The notes beneath the pieces are model-generated. The model searched no databases. It was given only the letters and a program-made list of their open reading frames with translations, and was not told the DNA's origin. The position numbers and the translations under genes were made by a program. Below are positions 33,801 through 46,463 of a stretch of 64,000 nt of DNA, piece by piece (the first letter of the stretch is position 1; each line of letters begins with the position of its first letter). The stretch lies in assembly GCA_958298945.1 (NCBI GenBank), contig OY282609.1, positions 34,445,212 to 34,509,211 of the forward strand, in the 5' to 3' direction. This DNA comes from Atherix ibis (taxonomy: Eukaryota > Arthropoda > Insecta > Diptera > Athericidae).

Positions 33801-35022
33801 TGCTTTAGACTGAAGTCGTATTTTATCAGTTTAATGCGCACTTAGGATTTATTATTACATTCTTATGTGTTAAGTATAAAACAGGAAGCCTGGCATAGGC
33901 AGATGCCGATGAGCGGATTACCGCTGTGATGGCAGTAACTTAACAAGTCAACCAACCATTGCCATTTTGATTTCTACACTGAGACAAACAGGCAGCTTAT
34001 ATAATTTTCACGTTTTATTTTCTAGCTATGCCATAATAACTCTGGTGGAGGGTGAGTCTATTGGCTACAAAATGAGAACCACTCGTTTTAGTCAGAGATC
34101 ATATTCTCCTTCTATTCACCACACTATCCTTTTTTGCTTGTCTGCTTCGCTAAATGTCTATTTTCTTCAGAGTTTTTTGACTTTTTTATTTGACTTTCAA
34201 AAATTACTTTGTTCGGCATGACTTACTTTTTCATAGTTTTAACTTTAACCTTGGCTGATTTACTTCGACTGAATATATTTTCTACTCTAGCCCCCCCCCC
34301 CCTACTCATTGCTATCATACCCAAGAAGAACCATCTTCTCTTAAATTCCATTATCAAAGTCACGTACTCTCGTAGTTAGTAATAGTAGTAGCAGTACTAG
34401 TATTTATGGTATGAAATGTTTGTTTTTAAATGAAAATTAAGCAATATATTTAGCTTAAGTACGATTATGCAGACATCGTATGTAATATTCTTTGTCGAGG
34501 ACACATAGAACTGAGGAGGTGTAGTTATTTACTTGTTCTTTTTTTAAGTCAACTGAAATCCGAAAAGATATTTTTGTATTTTTTTTTGCTGCTTTTGGAT
34601 TATCTTGTTCTTGTGATTTTTTTAATACAATATAAAACAGAATTACATTTAAAAATAAAACAGAAAATTGAAAATCATTATTTTAATAAGAAAAAGGAAA
34701 ATTTTATCATATACTCGTACAATCCTTTAGAGGTGGAATACTTTCAAGAATGCTAAATGGAAATTAAAAAAAAAAATACAACGAATATATTGCTAATAAT
34801 ATGTTCGTCGTTATTTATTTTTAGATAGTTTAATTTAAAATTTTTAATGCATTCATAACATGCAAATTTGTTTTAGGTTTTTTTTTGTTGAGAAAAAAAA
34901 ACAGGAATGTTCTAACTAAATAATAAATTATTTTAATTCTAGTTATTTTGTGTAGGCATTTTTTTTTTAAAAATTGGTATTAGACTCTCTAATAAATGTT
35001 GCAATGGAAAACGTACCCTTTA
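30891..35022. other. Long non-coding stretch, no gene recognised
   Basis: Contains a 24-bp tandem duplication (GTTGTTGATGCAAGTCCATR, about 31236-31276), a GCTGTGGCTGTAGCTGTGG microsatellite-like stretch near 33470-33550 that yields mirror open frames on both strands, and a run of 12 C at 34291-34302. Several frames around 31859-32883 (minus) and 33967-34221 (+) have no known motifs. It could contain introns or regulatory DNA; nothing shows this directly. Confidence 0.4.
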
Positions 35023-36994
35023 AGCTTAGATCTCATAGTTCGTGCAATGCACGAACTATTCATGCAATACGCCTAAAAATCTGCGCGGATCGTATGATAG
35101 ATCGGTTCGTGCAGCTTTAAACGAATAAAATTTTGTGCATATGCTGATCGTTTAATGTTGAATTTTACAATACATTGAATTAATTTGCGAAAGCTTGCAC
35201 GAATCAAAACGTTCCCCACTGCAGAACGAACCAAATTCATGGAAATTTTTAATTCGTGCAACAATTTAACATATTCTAGGTGTTTTTGGGGCAGATGATT
35301 AATTGATTATTATTATTATTGTTTCAACTATTTTATTTATTTTTTTTTTATAATTTGTTTCCATTTAGTTTGAAATAAAAGTTCGGCTGAAAAGTTTAGA
35401 ACGTTGACGTCTAGACGGCGCCTCTTGCAAAAATCTACTTAATTATCACAAAGCACCATGCTTCAAATGATTCCTGTCAAAATTCGGTCGATTGGTTCGT
35501 GAGATATAGCATTTTGAGTGGAGCAACTTTTGTTATTGAAAAAAAAATGGATAAAGACGAATTTCGTGTATTGATGCAGAACGCAGTGGACGCCCAAAAG
35601 AGGTGGTGACGGCAGAAAACATAAAAAAATCCACGAAATAATTTTAAATGACCGTAAAGTGAAGTTGAGCGAGATAGCTGAGACTCTGAAGATATCGAAA
35701 GAGCGTGTTGGACATATCGTGCATGAATATTTGGGCATGCGAAAGCTGTGTGCAAAGTGGGTGCCGCGTTAGCTCACTGTGGACCAAAAACAACAACGTG
35801 TTGATGATTCTGAGCAGTGTTTGGAGCTGTTCAAGCGTAATAAACCCGAATTTTTGCGTCGATATGTGACAATGGATGAAACATGGCTCCGTCACTACAC
35901 TCCAGAGTCCAATTGGCAGTCGGCAGATTGGAGAGCGAGCGACGAACCGAATCCAAAGCGTGGAAAGACGCAACAGTCGGCTGGCAAGGTGATGGCGTCT
36001 GTATTTTGGGATGCGCATGGTATAATATTCATTGACTATCTCCAGAAGGGACAGACGATCAACAGCGACTATTATATAGCGTTATTGGATCGTTTGAAGA
36101 AAGAAATCGCTAAGAAACGGCCTCAAAACGATGGTCAAACTCAATGAATTGGGCTACGAATTGCTGCCCCATCCACCGTATTCTCCAGATCTGGCCCCCT
36201 GCGACTTTTTCCTGTTTGCAGACCTCAAGAGAATGCTCGCTGGCAAAAAATTTAAGACCGATGATGAAACTGAGGCCTATTTTGAGGCAAAACCGAAAGA
36301 GTACTATAAGAAGGTATCGAAAAGTTGGAAGATCGCTATAATCGCTGTATCGCCTTCGAAGGCAACTATGTTAAATAATAAAAATGAATTTTGCAAAAAA
36401 AAATATTTCTACTGTGTTATGTTCTAAACTTTTCAGCCGAACTGTTATGTCAGATGATTAATATGAAATCGGGGGCGAATTGTTCACGAAAAATTCTTAT
36501 ACCACCTTTGGATAAGAACAATATGTGGACCAATTCTTAAGCCATAGACGCACACATAAAGTGCGTTGCTTTTTCTTCGTAACCTCATCCTCCTTTTGCA
36601 ACAAATTCCCACCGAATGTAAACACTATAGCTGATGTTTGTAGCTTCTCCATTTTCGCTAGGCAAGTAAATTTTAATATCTACCTCACTTAAAAAATAAA
36701 ATACTAACGAATAACTTATAAAAGAACCTGCGGCATCAGAAATCAAATAACAAGTGATCAAAATTGACAGTTGTTAATGTTGCGCGATCACCGCACGGAC
36801 TTTTTGATATATGAATGAACCGGAGCATGCACTAGTTTGTGAAATATCCTTTTCCCAGGTTCGTTCACACCGAAAATTTAAAAATTGCACAAATCGTGTG
36901 ATATGCTGTACGAAACAGTCTGTGTACTTTTAAAAATTGGACGAACATCGCACAAAGTTGTTCGTGCAGCTGCACAGACTCTGTGATCTCAGCT
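35023..36994. mobile_element. TIR element of unknown family with subterminal GTTCGTGCA motifs
   Basis: Left end AGCTTAGATCTCATAGTTCG...TGCACGAAC and right end (as complement) AGCTGAGATCACAGAGTCTG...TGCACGAAC match over about 35 bp. TTA flanks both sides (35020-35022 and 36995-36997), a possible 3-bp target duplication of the PIF/Harbinger type. GTTCGTGCA or TGCACGAA words recur inside (35046, 35106, 35185, 35250, 36957). No transposase recognised in the roughly 900 bp left after removing the nested mariner, so it is non-autonomous. Confidence 0.65.
35378..36445 (+). mobile_element. mariner (DD34D) nested in TIR element, internally deleted
   Basis: Inverted termini AAGTTCGGCTGAAAAGTTTA and complement at 36421-36445, TA on both sides. 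The transposase starts at about 35548 (MDKDEFRVLMQNAV). It reads SGRPKEV, KLSEIAETLKISKERVGHIV and HEYLGMRKLCAKWVP (HTH), and then 35779-36147 with EFLRRYVTMDETWLRHYTPE (first Asp) and KVMASVFWDAHGIIFIDYLQ. After KKRPQN it jumps to KLNELGYELLPHPPYSPDLA and PCDFFLFADLKRML (last Asp), so the HQDNAPAH block with the second Asp is deleted. It is the best preserved mariner of its lineage here. The subfamily is not decided; it differs from the mauritiana and mellifera copies. Confidence 0.92.
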
Positions 36995-37223
36995 TTATTA
37001 TTCAATTTAATGTATTTCAAGCGCGGTAAAGACTGTGTATGTACGGAAAGTTGTTATCGGAACTTTGCGTCGATTATCACTTCAAGCAAAAATTTTACAG
37101 CAATTTATTGAACAATATCTTTTACGACATTTTTTTTTGTAAAAACAACCAGCAAATCAAAATACAAAATATACAATTTTTATAACATAGATGATCTTTA
37201 CACAAATAGTACTGCGAAATATC

Positions 37224-37629
37224 AAAATTGCAATAATATTCGCTCTCAAACACGCAGCTCTAGTGAAATATTATTCGAGTAGAGCTCCATATTTTATTTC
37301 AGTAAGTATTTCCACTAAAACGCGTCTAGAGAAGTATTTCCACTAAAACGCGTCTAGAGAAGTGTTCTCCCAGTTTGAAATGGCAACAATACAGATCGTG
37401 CATTATTATATCATTGTATAAATCTGAAGTAATGATATTACTTAAGGTAGTGTTATACCAGACAATAAATGCTCGAATATTATGAAAAATGGTGTATTTA
37501 TATATGCTTGAACATGGACGAACACTTTTACATTGATCGAGCATGTTCGAGACAAATAAAATATGGAGCTCTACTCGAATAGTATTTCACTAGAGCTGCG
37601 TGTTTGCGAGCGAATATTATTACAATTTT
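37224..37629. mobile_element. 406-bp fold-back MITE with 76-bp inverted termini
   Basis: Left arm 37224-37299 and right arm 37554-37629 are complementary with only a few mismatches (AATATTCGCTCKCAAACACG, CAGCTCTAGTGAAATAYTAT and GAGTAGAGCTCCATATTTTA blocks). The centre has a 30-bp tandem duplication (AGTATTTCCACTAAAACGCG and CGTCTAGAGA, 37303-37362) and no coding capacity. Target duplication not clear. Confidence 0.85.
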
Positions 37630-39829
37630 TTTTCATTTTTCGAATTGTCGAATCGTAGCTTTAGGATGTGTTTTATTATTAATGAAAAAAATATATTTAA
37701 CCTTACTTTTTTGTGCTGTTTTTGAAATAATTCAGTAATATATGTTCCCCAAAAAAAACCTTTGCAAAGAAATCTCATTTGATTCGATTTTTATCAGAAC
37801 AATTATAAAAAATGGTAAATTTATCGTACGAAAAAATTGACCTAAAATCTAAGTTGTGGATAAAGAAATACCATATTATGCTGAATCGTTAAAAATATTT
37901 AAAAAGATTGGGTCTAGCTTTATCAGCAACACATAAATCGATTCCCAGCCTTGAGGAATATGGCCTAGAATATAGATACTCGTATATCAAATGAATCTAT
38001 TCGTATTATTTTAGTGAATATTTTTTTGGGAATCAGACAAAGCATCTTCTAAGGAATTTTTTTCGATATATTTTTCATGAGCTGTCAATTATTCGGTGGC
38101 ACTATCAATTAGATTAAGTAGATTCTTATTTGAAATCGATAAATTAAAGTTATTTATTTTCTAATGTTGGCTTTTAAAATTAGGTAATTTTATGATGATA
38201 TTTTCTTCACCGGACATTATATCTGCTTGTCTAGGTCATCTCCTAAGCCTTATAATTAGAGGAGCAGTTTTACTTCTATTTTTCCATAGTTATTATTTCA
38301 TTTTGCAATTCATCCTTTAGAAATTCATATAACGAAATAAGACTTCTTTCTATAATAATTGTCTAAGCATAAATTTTTACCATCTCTTCTCGTCTTTTAA
38401 ACAGTTGTTTTGTGTCCTTGAAGAAATTCTTAATGCTTCCTTATTATTTCTTACAACTTTCTGTGAATTTTATTAACATAATTTTTGATTTACTTAGCTT
38501 TAACCCTGTCCTTATTTGAATAAAAATGCTTGTTTTGGTATAGTCCTAAAACCCAATATAAATTTGTTGATCCTTTTATGTGAAAAATTACTCGTTTAAT
38601 TTTTTGGTCAATAATTTGAAAATATAAATTTTGGGAGGAACAATATTCAGCACACAATTTAAAAGAAAAAATCTACTTTGACAGAATTTTTTGCCTTTGT
38701 AAGGATTGGTAAAACTTGCCAGGTACTCTCCCTCGCACAGTCGTGTGGTCAAGTTAATGCTTCTGCAAAAGTTTGCACGTCAAAATATTTTCTTTTCTGA
38801 TTTGCAGTCACTAATATAAGTCAGGCAATTATATAAAACGTAAAAGTTCTTTAGCAGAATTTTTTTGTTGCTTTTTCTTTAAGGATCAATTTTTTTGGGC
38901 TGTTTCAAATTAAGGTGCTTGCTTGCTATTCGTGTGATTCTATTCTGTTCTTCCTTTCCATGTCAATTTAATATTAATATCATATCAAACGTACGATTAT
39001 CAATTATTTGAAGGAAAAAAATATTTTGATGTCTAAAAGTTTTCTTTTTCTCTAATTCACAATAATTTCTTTTCCTTTGTCTTTAATCTAAAAATAGTAT
39101 TAATGAAGATTACTTGTGAAAAAATTACATATATTTTCATAAATACTAAGATGATTAGATAGTAACTTTCGAACAAGTTTTGGTATTGCTTTTAATAAAG
39201 AGCAACCTTCCTTCAAGTACAACTGAATTAGTTTACGGATAAAAGCTGTCGATTTTAGTTAATGTTTTTGAGCTTTTTATACCCGTCAATTTATTAGCTT
39301 TCTGAATTCATTGATTTGGTTAAGCTACTGTGTTCCAGAAAGAAGAGCAGACAGAGGAGTGAAAGATATACTTGAACATATTTGATAACTTGTAATGTAA
39401 TGGTAAACATATAGCAGACGAAAGGTACTTACTTATATGAGTTCACCTATTTTCTAGCAAATAGGATTAGTGCACATTGATTGAGTGTATTACTGTCTAC
39501 TCTTTCCTAAGTTTTTAGAGCTAATAAGCGGAAATTTGAAACAATCTAGCATGAACCAGTGTCTTTTGTATTTTATTCTCCTTTTTTCTACCCTTATTAA
39601 TTAGTTTTCAAGTTTAACTCAGAAAATAATAAAATACTAACGATACGTTATAATCAAAATGAACTAAAGATGGAAAGAACAGACTTAATTAAAATTTTTA
39701 AATTGTAGGTGAGCTTTCGCGTAGGCATAATAAAATAGAGTTTCTCTTAAATATTAATAATTAAAATTCCCAATGATTTACAATTAAATACTCACAATCT
39801 TCAATTCTTGTTTAAGTGACAGATAGTGA
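37630..39829. other. AT-rich non-coding DNA
   Basis: No recognised feature. Confidence 0.4.
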
Positions 39830-40290
39830 AGATATATGACCAGAAGAGTGATCACATTCCTGTCATTCCTTGCCAAGGGCAACCTAACCAGTTATATCTT
39901 AATAGCAACATGATTACACAATATGATAAAGTGGTTTATTTCGGACTTCACCAAGATAAGGTCATACAACTCAATTATTAAAATTTTTTTGATATATGGA
40001 ATTGAACTTCGGTATTCAACGAAACTTTCCTCCAATTCCTATTGCATCTAGTCCTCACAAATCAAGATCCTCTGTAAAATTATTTATGCCCAATTTGATA
40101 TTCGTGATAATCTATACAACGGGAAATGTATATTTCCCGTTATCAAAAATTTCAGAAATTGTAATATCGTTGAGGATTGTTAAAATGTCCTTCATGTTAC
40201 AATATAAAAACTTGACTTATGTCCCTTCTTTTATAATTAAGTTTAGATGGTATTTTCTAGTGGATAATATAATACATCCGAATAGATAAA
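39830..40290 (+). mobile_element. jockey-like LINE ORF2 fragment (strongly decayed)
   Basis: Aligns by eye with the C-terminal half of the LINE at 57010-59081: ATATCTTAATAGCAACATG (shared with 58585), GTTCAACGAAAC followed by TCC, and AAGATCCTCYGTAAAATT then TTTATGCCC (shared with 58855-58900). The reading frame is lost. The part between these anchors is shorter than in the other copy, so it has internal deletions. Confidence 0.7.
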
Positions 40291-40619
40291 GTTTTGAAGA
40301 TGTTAGCTATAAAGGAAAACGTTTTTATACTCTTGCGAATAAATGTCCTGCTTATCGATTATTAAGCATTTGTTATAGCATTGACCAAAATTAAAGTTTA
40401 CGACGCAGGATGTCACATCTTAGCTTTGAAAACAAAATAAATCACGCTATAAGATCATTATAAAAAAAAGTAAGGACCTTTCATTTTAATATTTAATAAA
40501 GATCAAAAGTATTGAGCATTTTCTAGAGAAAATTAAAATAATTTCTTTGAATTAAATATTAAACATTCCCCATTTTAAACAGTAATTTTTTTTAGGTTTT
40601 CCGGAAAAGCCTTAATTTA

Positions 40620-41450
40620 GTACTCTTTGAGATTTTGATATTTTTGGCCACCCATCGATTTCTCCCCAAAGTCGCGATGATATAACTCATGAATTAAAAA
40701 GATCTCGACAACATTGTCGCTTTTAAATTCCATAAATGTTTAATGGAGGATTGGGAATGAATAGTTCTTTTGCTTAAGGATCAGGATCGTAGAATAGACC
40801 TATATAAAAGGGAATATTGAGAATTTTTCAAAGTATTTGGGATTGTGAGGTTTGGATTCGCTGGGAATTGGAATGCTTAGTTGAACTCCAAAGTTCGTGT
40901 TCGTATGTCCATATTGGTTTCAGTACCGTATTGTACAGTAATAATTTAATTTTTTTATGTCAGTTTGGACCTGCTGTCTAGAAGTTGGAGTAATTGTTTG
41001 TATCGTCTATTAAGTGCACGTTAAACACAGGTTAACCGTTTATCTATTATAAGTTCAAGGTAACGCACGCTCATTTTTTGTGCAATATTCCTGCTGTTTG
41101 GGGTTAAAGAGGGTTTAGGAGCCTGTTCGTAGCGAACTTTAAAATTAGTTTGAGCTAAGTCATCATTTACTCTGGATATACTCGTATTGCGATTAGGATA
41201 TTGTTGTATCAAGGAATATCATTCGTATCAATGTTATATAGGAGTTAAGCTAGAATGCTACCCTGAGAAACAGGCTAAGATAAATTTCAAAATACTCAAT
41301 ATTTAGAGCTAACTGAAAATATCGGTCTGAGAGATAGAATTTTGGTTGTAAAAATACCCAGAAGGTTAAATTTGCCGCAGATTCCAAAATAATCAAGGGT
41401 GTCGTATACTTTCGAAAATTTGTGAAATTTGAAGCCTGGCAAGTATTCAT
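40620..41450 (-). mobile_element. jockey-like LINE ORF2, thumb/C-terminal fragment
   Basis: Minus strand reads SVRYLELIIDKRLTC, then RALNRRYKQLLQLLDSRSKL, matching the jockey ORF2 region usually written RYLGL.LDKRLTW and LNRR...LL..RSKL. Farther down, frames with KHLWNLKA and ISKSTKLRLFRK resemble the jockey C-terminus. Stops and shifts throughout. The upstream part 41250-41450 may be the RT-palm remnant but is not clear. Confidence 0.65.
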
Positions 41451-41690
41451 TTAGCTTAAGCGAGCACGCTTTGTAGTCGACTATACCCGGTATAGCGAGC
41501 CTAGCGCATGCGTTCCAAAGATGCCACGGTTATCCATTTAGCTGCTATTTACCGAGAAGTAGACTCAAATTTATTTGCCAAATTCTTGATCGCAGGCTCA
41601 GGTGGGCAATCATTATGACCACAAATATCGCGAATTTTACCAAATATGGCTTTCATACCTCAACCATTTTAATAGTGGATCTAAATTATT
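41451..41690 (-). mobile_element. DUF4817-type transposase N-terminal fragment
   Basis: Minus strand reads AIFGKIRDICGHNDCPPEPA then IKNLANKFESTSR, the N-terminal helical region of this insect transposase family. The same wording (SSEPAIKNLVDKFESTG) occurs at the right edge of the window (64000-63920, minus), so both derive from one lineage. No termini seen. Confidence 0.72.
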
Positions 41691-42757
41691 TTAATTCAAT
41701 TTTCGAGCAAAATAAAAGACATTATATAAAAAAATGGTGAACCTTCTACTATGAACCAGTCATAAAACAGAATGACAGAACTGTCAACATAGCTAATTTC
41801 AGCCCTATTTGAAAAAAAGGCAGACAAGTCACGTAACTATAGTTTTTTATACGCAAATCCTGGAAAAAGTTATTTTGTATTACTGACTCTTGAACAAATA
41901 AAAATGCAATTAATTGAACTCCAATGGAATTAATTGAAAATAATTGATTATTGAATATAATTAAATAGAATGCAAAAAAAGGATCCTTATTTTTTCAAAA
42001 TCAATTTTATCTCTCACATATGCCTATGAGTCCTTATTTTCCGGAATGGATTTTATAAAAAGTGGTACAAGAAGTCGATGAAAACTGTTTGGCATCGAAT
42101 GTTCAGCAATATAAAATGTCATTAATACTAATAACCAAGTGTATTTTTTCTAAGAATTCTGTTAAATTTAGAATTTTTGTAAAAAATTCTTTTTCAAAAT
42201 TTGCTTGGAGCACGCAGTGTTTGCGTTATATTTTTAAGTAAAAACCTATTTATAGTATATATATATTATTTGAACTATGCATTAACATTTACCATATTAT
42301 TGTGACAGTAGAATTTAATCTTATTTTTTAAAGAAAATTCCTAATAAGATGAGGATGCAAGAGCAGAGATACACGAAGAGTGCTTTAGATAAATTCTGTT
42401 AATTTTTGGAGAGTTGCTACTGATTTTCATGTTCAAGCGCTGTTGAACACGCTGTTTTTTTTTTTAAATTTCTTTTTTTATAACATAGCTAGTTTTTATC
42501 GAACATAGCTAGTTTTTATAATGCATAACCAAAAATAATTATATTTCATTCTGTTCAATTTACGTGACTCGAAAATTAAAATTGAATATTAAATTTATTT
42601 TTTTGGATTTAAATAATATTTAAAGATGATCTAAAATTGTTTTAAAATCGATATTAAAGTCCTTAGCGATATTATCACTGCTTGATTTTTAATAATTTGC
42701 AAGATGAGAACTCAAAGTTGCCATTTTTAAAGTGACTGAAACGTTTTTCGTTGTGTA
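41691..42757. other. AT-rich non-coding DNA
   Basis: Contains a tandem duplication ACATAGCTAGTTTTTAT at about 42483-42519. Nothing else recognised. Confidence 0.4.
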
Positions 42758-43928
42758 CCAGGTGTATAAGCTTAAATCCGCTGATTGGTCATAGATGGCG
42801 TAAATGAGCGTATTAAGCTACCATGGATACGCCATACTTTTTTTTATGAGTTTGACATCTGTCAATATTAATCAGTGCACATTGTCAGCAATTTCGTACA
42901 ACAACATACATTTTTTCTTTGCTAATATCTAGTTTTGTGCCACAAAAAAACAGCAAATGCTTCAATTTGCAGAAATCGTCTGCCGAATCGCTTTGAATGC
43001 TTATGCAGTTAAGTATTGCAAAGACGTCAATTTTGACTTGTAGGACAAGAAGCGTGAAAATCGGACTAGGAAGGTTGACGACCATCAATTGCAGGCTCTT
43101 TTGGACGAAGACGATATCCAATTGCAAAAATGCTCGCAGAGCAATTGTGTGTTACTCAACCAGCCCTTTTCATGCGCCTGCGTGCCATGCGGAGGATTAA
43201 AAAGATCGGAAAATGAGTGCCGCATGAATTGAACGATATGCAGATGGAGCGACGCTAAAACACATGCAAAATCTTGCTCGTCAGACAAGAAAGAAAATCG
43301 TTCCTGCATCGGATTGTGACACGCGATGAAAAGTGGATATATTTCGAGAATCCTAAATGCAAGAAATCGTGGGTTGATCCCGGCCAACAATCAACATCTT
43401 TCCCAAGACCAAATCGCTTCGGACGGAAGACGATGCTGTGCGTTTCGTGGGATCAGCAGGATATCGTCTACTATGAGATGTTGAAATCTGGTGAAACTGT
43501 CAATGCCCACCACTACCACCCATAATTGATCAAATTGCACCGTGCTCTACGTGAAAAAAGAACGGATTATCAACAAAAACATGACATGATGAATTTTCTC
43601 CACGACAACGCACGATCGCACGCGTCAAAAATGTCCGAAACTATGTACTTGAAAACACTTCACTGGGATATGCTACCCCACCCCGCTTAATCACCAGACC
43701 TGACCCCTTCCAACTACGACCTGTTTTCGTCGATGGAGCACGCGCTCGCTGAGCAGCACTTCGATTCTTATGAAGACGTCCGAAAATGGCTTGCTGAGGG
43801 GTTTGCCACGAAAGAGAAGGAATTTTTTTGGCGTGTTTTTTTGACCAAAAAAACATGTGTTTTTTTGACCAAAAAAACATGTGTTTTTTCGACAAAAAAA
43901 CAGCGGATTTAAGCTTATACACCTGGTA
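42758..43928 (+). mobile_element. mariner, mauritiana subfamily, copy 4
   Basis: Termini CCAGGTGTATAAGCTTAAAT and complement ending 43928, TA outside. The start codon is lost (AATATCTAG where copies 2 and 3 have AATCATGTCTAG). Recognisable frames: HTH remains at 42997-43200; 43274-43525 with SFLHRIVTRDEKWIYFENPK (first Asp kept but Gly to Arg), RPNRFGRKTMLCVSWDQQD; and later FLHDNA in another frame near 43590. The last 30 or so codons are missing. Near the 3' end, TTTTTTGACCAAAAAAACAT is repeated (43836-43895). Confidence 0.92.
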
Positions 43929-46463
43929 AGTAGATACATCTTCTTCATGATAAACTTTTTTTTATAAACTTTAGATTCGTCAGTGATCCGTGGATCTTTT
44001 ACATTATAAATATATCACATTATATTCAATTGCTTATTTTGATTGACGCTAGAAAAATCGTTAAATTTTTACCTTCATCTTCTCTTAACGTACTTCTTCT
44101 AAAATATGCACTCGTTTATTTCTAATTTTATAAATCTACAATTAGACGTAATTATTGTATGAAAGTTTTTGATAGAAGTTCTTTGTCTGAAATGAATAAG
44201 GAGTTTGTTTTTTACAAATAGGATTTGTAGGGATTATTATAGAAAATAAATAAATCACCAACAATTCGCAACCTAGTTTTCAGAGTAAGTATGGACTCTC
44301 TGCATAACCAACATTGACTTTCAAGACTTTCAATCCTATTCATTCATCAGCAAGCTCGAGTAAGAAAAAGTGAAAATTCCGGTTTCAGGATAAAATAATC
44401 TAACTCCATATTTTCCTATCTAAAATTGTCATACGATAAGTTTTTGCCTTTCAAAAATACTATTCAAGAATTAATTAATTTGTAGTAGTTTACATAAAAA
44501 ATGTCTCAAATATAAAAGCAATAATTACCATATATTGTCAAGTAAAACGGAAATAAAAATTAGATAAGTTTGAAGTGGTAAATTTGGTTAAAACAAAATA
44601 TATTTATATAAAGCGGGAACAGATATGAGTCTTGAAATAATTGCGGAATAAATCTTTTCATTGCTATTAGTTTGAGTATACGATCTTTGAATAGGTGCGC
44701 TTTTATTAATTCTTAATTTTACGCCTCTCTAAGAAACTAGAACGAATAAAGTCCTTATATGTAAGTACATTCCTTAGATACGAACATATTCATTTCAATT
44801 TTTACGGATTCCTTTTCGTGTACTTTTTGCACACTTGTACTTATTCGTATAAGCAACACATTTAATTTATATTGTTTTCTATATTTCTGCTCTCTTTTAT
44901 ATAGTATGTACGTATTGCATTCTTTAGTAAATAATTTCTTTTAAAATTAAATAAAAGGAATTCGTAATGAAATTTAACGCGAGCTATTATATAATGAGTA
45001 TTTGAGAAGTGAACAAATTTCTAAGTGAACTGTTGAATGAAATAAATTTTATGTTATTCGTAAATGTTGAATATGAAAAAGGATAAATGAGTGCACATAT
45101 AAAATAAAGTAGTGAGTGCAATTTTCTTGATGAATTGTAAGTAGGCACTCATTCAACAATTTTGCTTCTCACAGAAGGTCAGTCATACTCGTACAGTTGG
45201 CAATTCTTGTTGTCTAATATCAACGATTTTCATATTAAATTGTTGGAAATGGTTTTTTTTTATCTTATTAACACAAATAATTGCATTATAAAAATTAGTT
45301 TTCAGTTGCATGTTTGTGCAAATTTTTATTTCTATTCGTATTTGTCTACACTGCAAACATATCAGCATATCCATACATCAGGAATGGGTATGCTTTTGCG
45401 TAATTAAATGAAATTTTATATATAATAGTTTTTTTTTTAAATTTTAAGAATAATCTGTTGAAACTGGAAATAATTTCGATTTATTTGTATGTATTTTAAT
45501 GATACAACAAACATAAAGACAACTTTATGGACATTGTAAATTTTATATACAATTTCAGGTTAAATTTTCGACATAAAATGTGTCTAGAGTTTGTAGGGTT
45601 TCTTTTGCGTGCACATTTTCAATGGTATTTTACTGATGTTCTTGTATAAATTTAATTTGAGAATATTGAATTTTACAAAAACATAAATAAAAATGTTTTA
45701 GCTTCTATTTTTGTTGAAAATTTATATTGGAAAGGTTTTTGAAACACGACTATCACCTCAATTGGTTACTTTATGTTTTGTGTAAGGGTTAGTAGAATTA
45801 CTATGTTTTCTTAGTGCAACTGGTTGATAGTTATATACTTGGCAACGTTTAAAAATTTCTAGGAAAAAACAATGCTTGCCTTCCTGCATCTACTATAAAG
45901 TGTATTTTATAATTCCGCTACTTATCAGAATTTCCACCCCCGATCCACAGAGGAAGGTTTGGGAATGTATAGACCGGGTAGATAGATATCTTTCAAGTGG
46001 AAGGATCATTAGGAACTGGGAAAATGAAGTTATTTTAAGTAGTTCGTAGGGATATTTTTCAATAATTTATTAAGGAAATAGTTTGAAGAACGGAGTTTAT
46101 TGCAAATAAGACTTGCAGCGATTATTATATGAAATCAATAAATCACCTGAATTTGAATTTATTACGAATTGGAATTTTTATCATGTTTTGTAGCAAGACC
46201 ATAACTGATTTCATCCTTTTTTATAAAAATGAATGTTTGTCTGTTGGTATGTTCCCTATAGACTCCTAAACAGCTCAATAGATCATCATGAATATTTGTA
46301 TATAAGGATTTTTGGATATGGGGTGTATTTCTGCGCTGGCCATTTCGCTCTAAGAAGTCGGTATAATGACACTATAGTGCGAAAATTTAAAAAAAAATAT
46401 GTTTATCGTTTCTTTGCACTTTTTAATCTAAGAGATTAGGTTTTTTTGGATTTACCTCAACTT
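43929..46463. other. AT-rich non-coding DNA
   Basis: No gene recognised. 44822-44858 (TTTTTGCACACTTGTACTTA onward) is nearly identical to the filler inside mariner M3 at 46561-46597. 46220-46440 has an open frame starting MFVCWYVPYRLLNSS with no known family. Confidence 0.45.

Noticed and set aside
34291..34302. Run of 12 cytosines
   Set aside because: A lone homopolymer; could be a real tract or an assembly artefact, and carries no further structure.
46233..46439. 68-codon frame MFVCWYVPYRLLNSS...
   Set aside because: Reminiscent of sequences near some unclassified insect repeats, but I could not tie it to any family.
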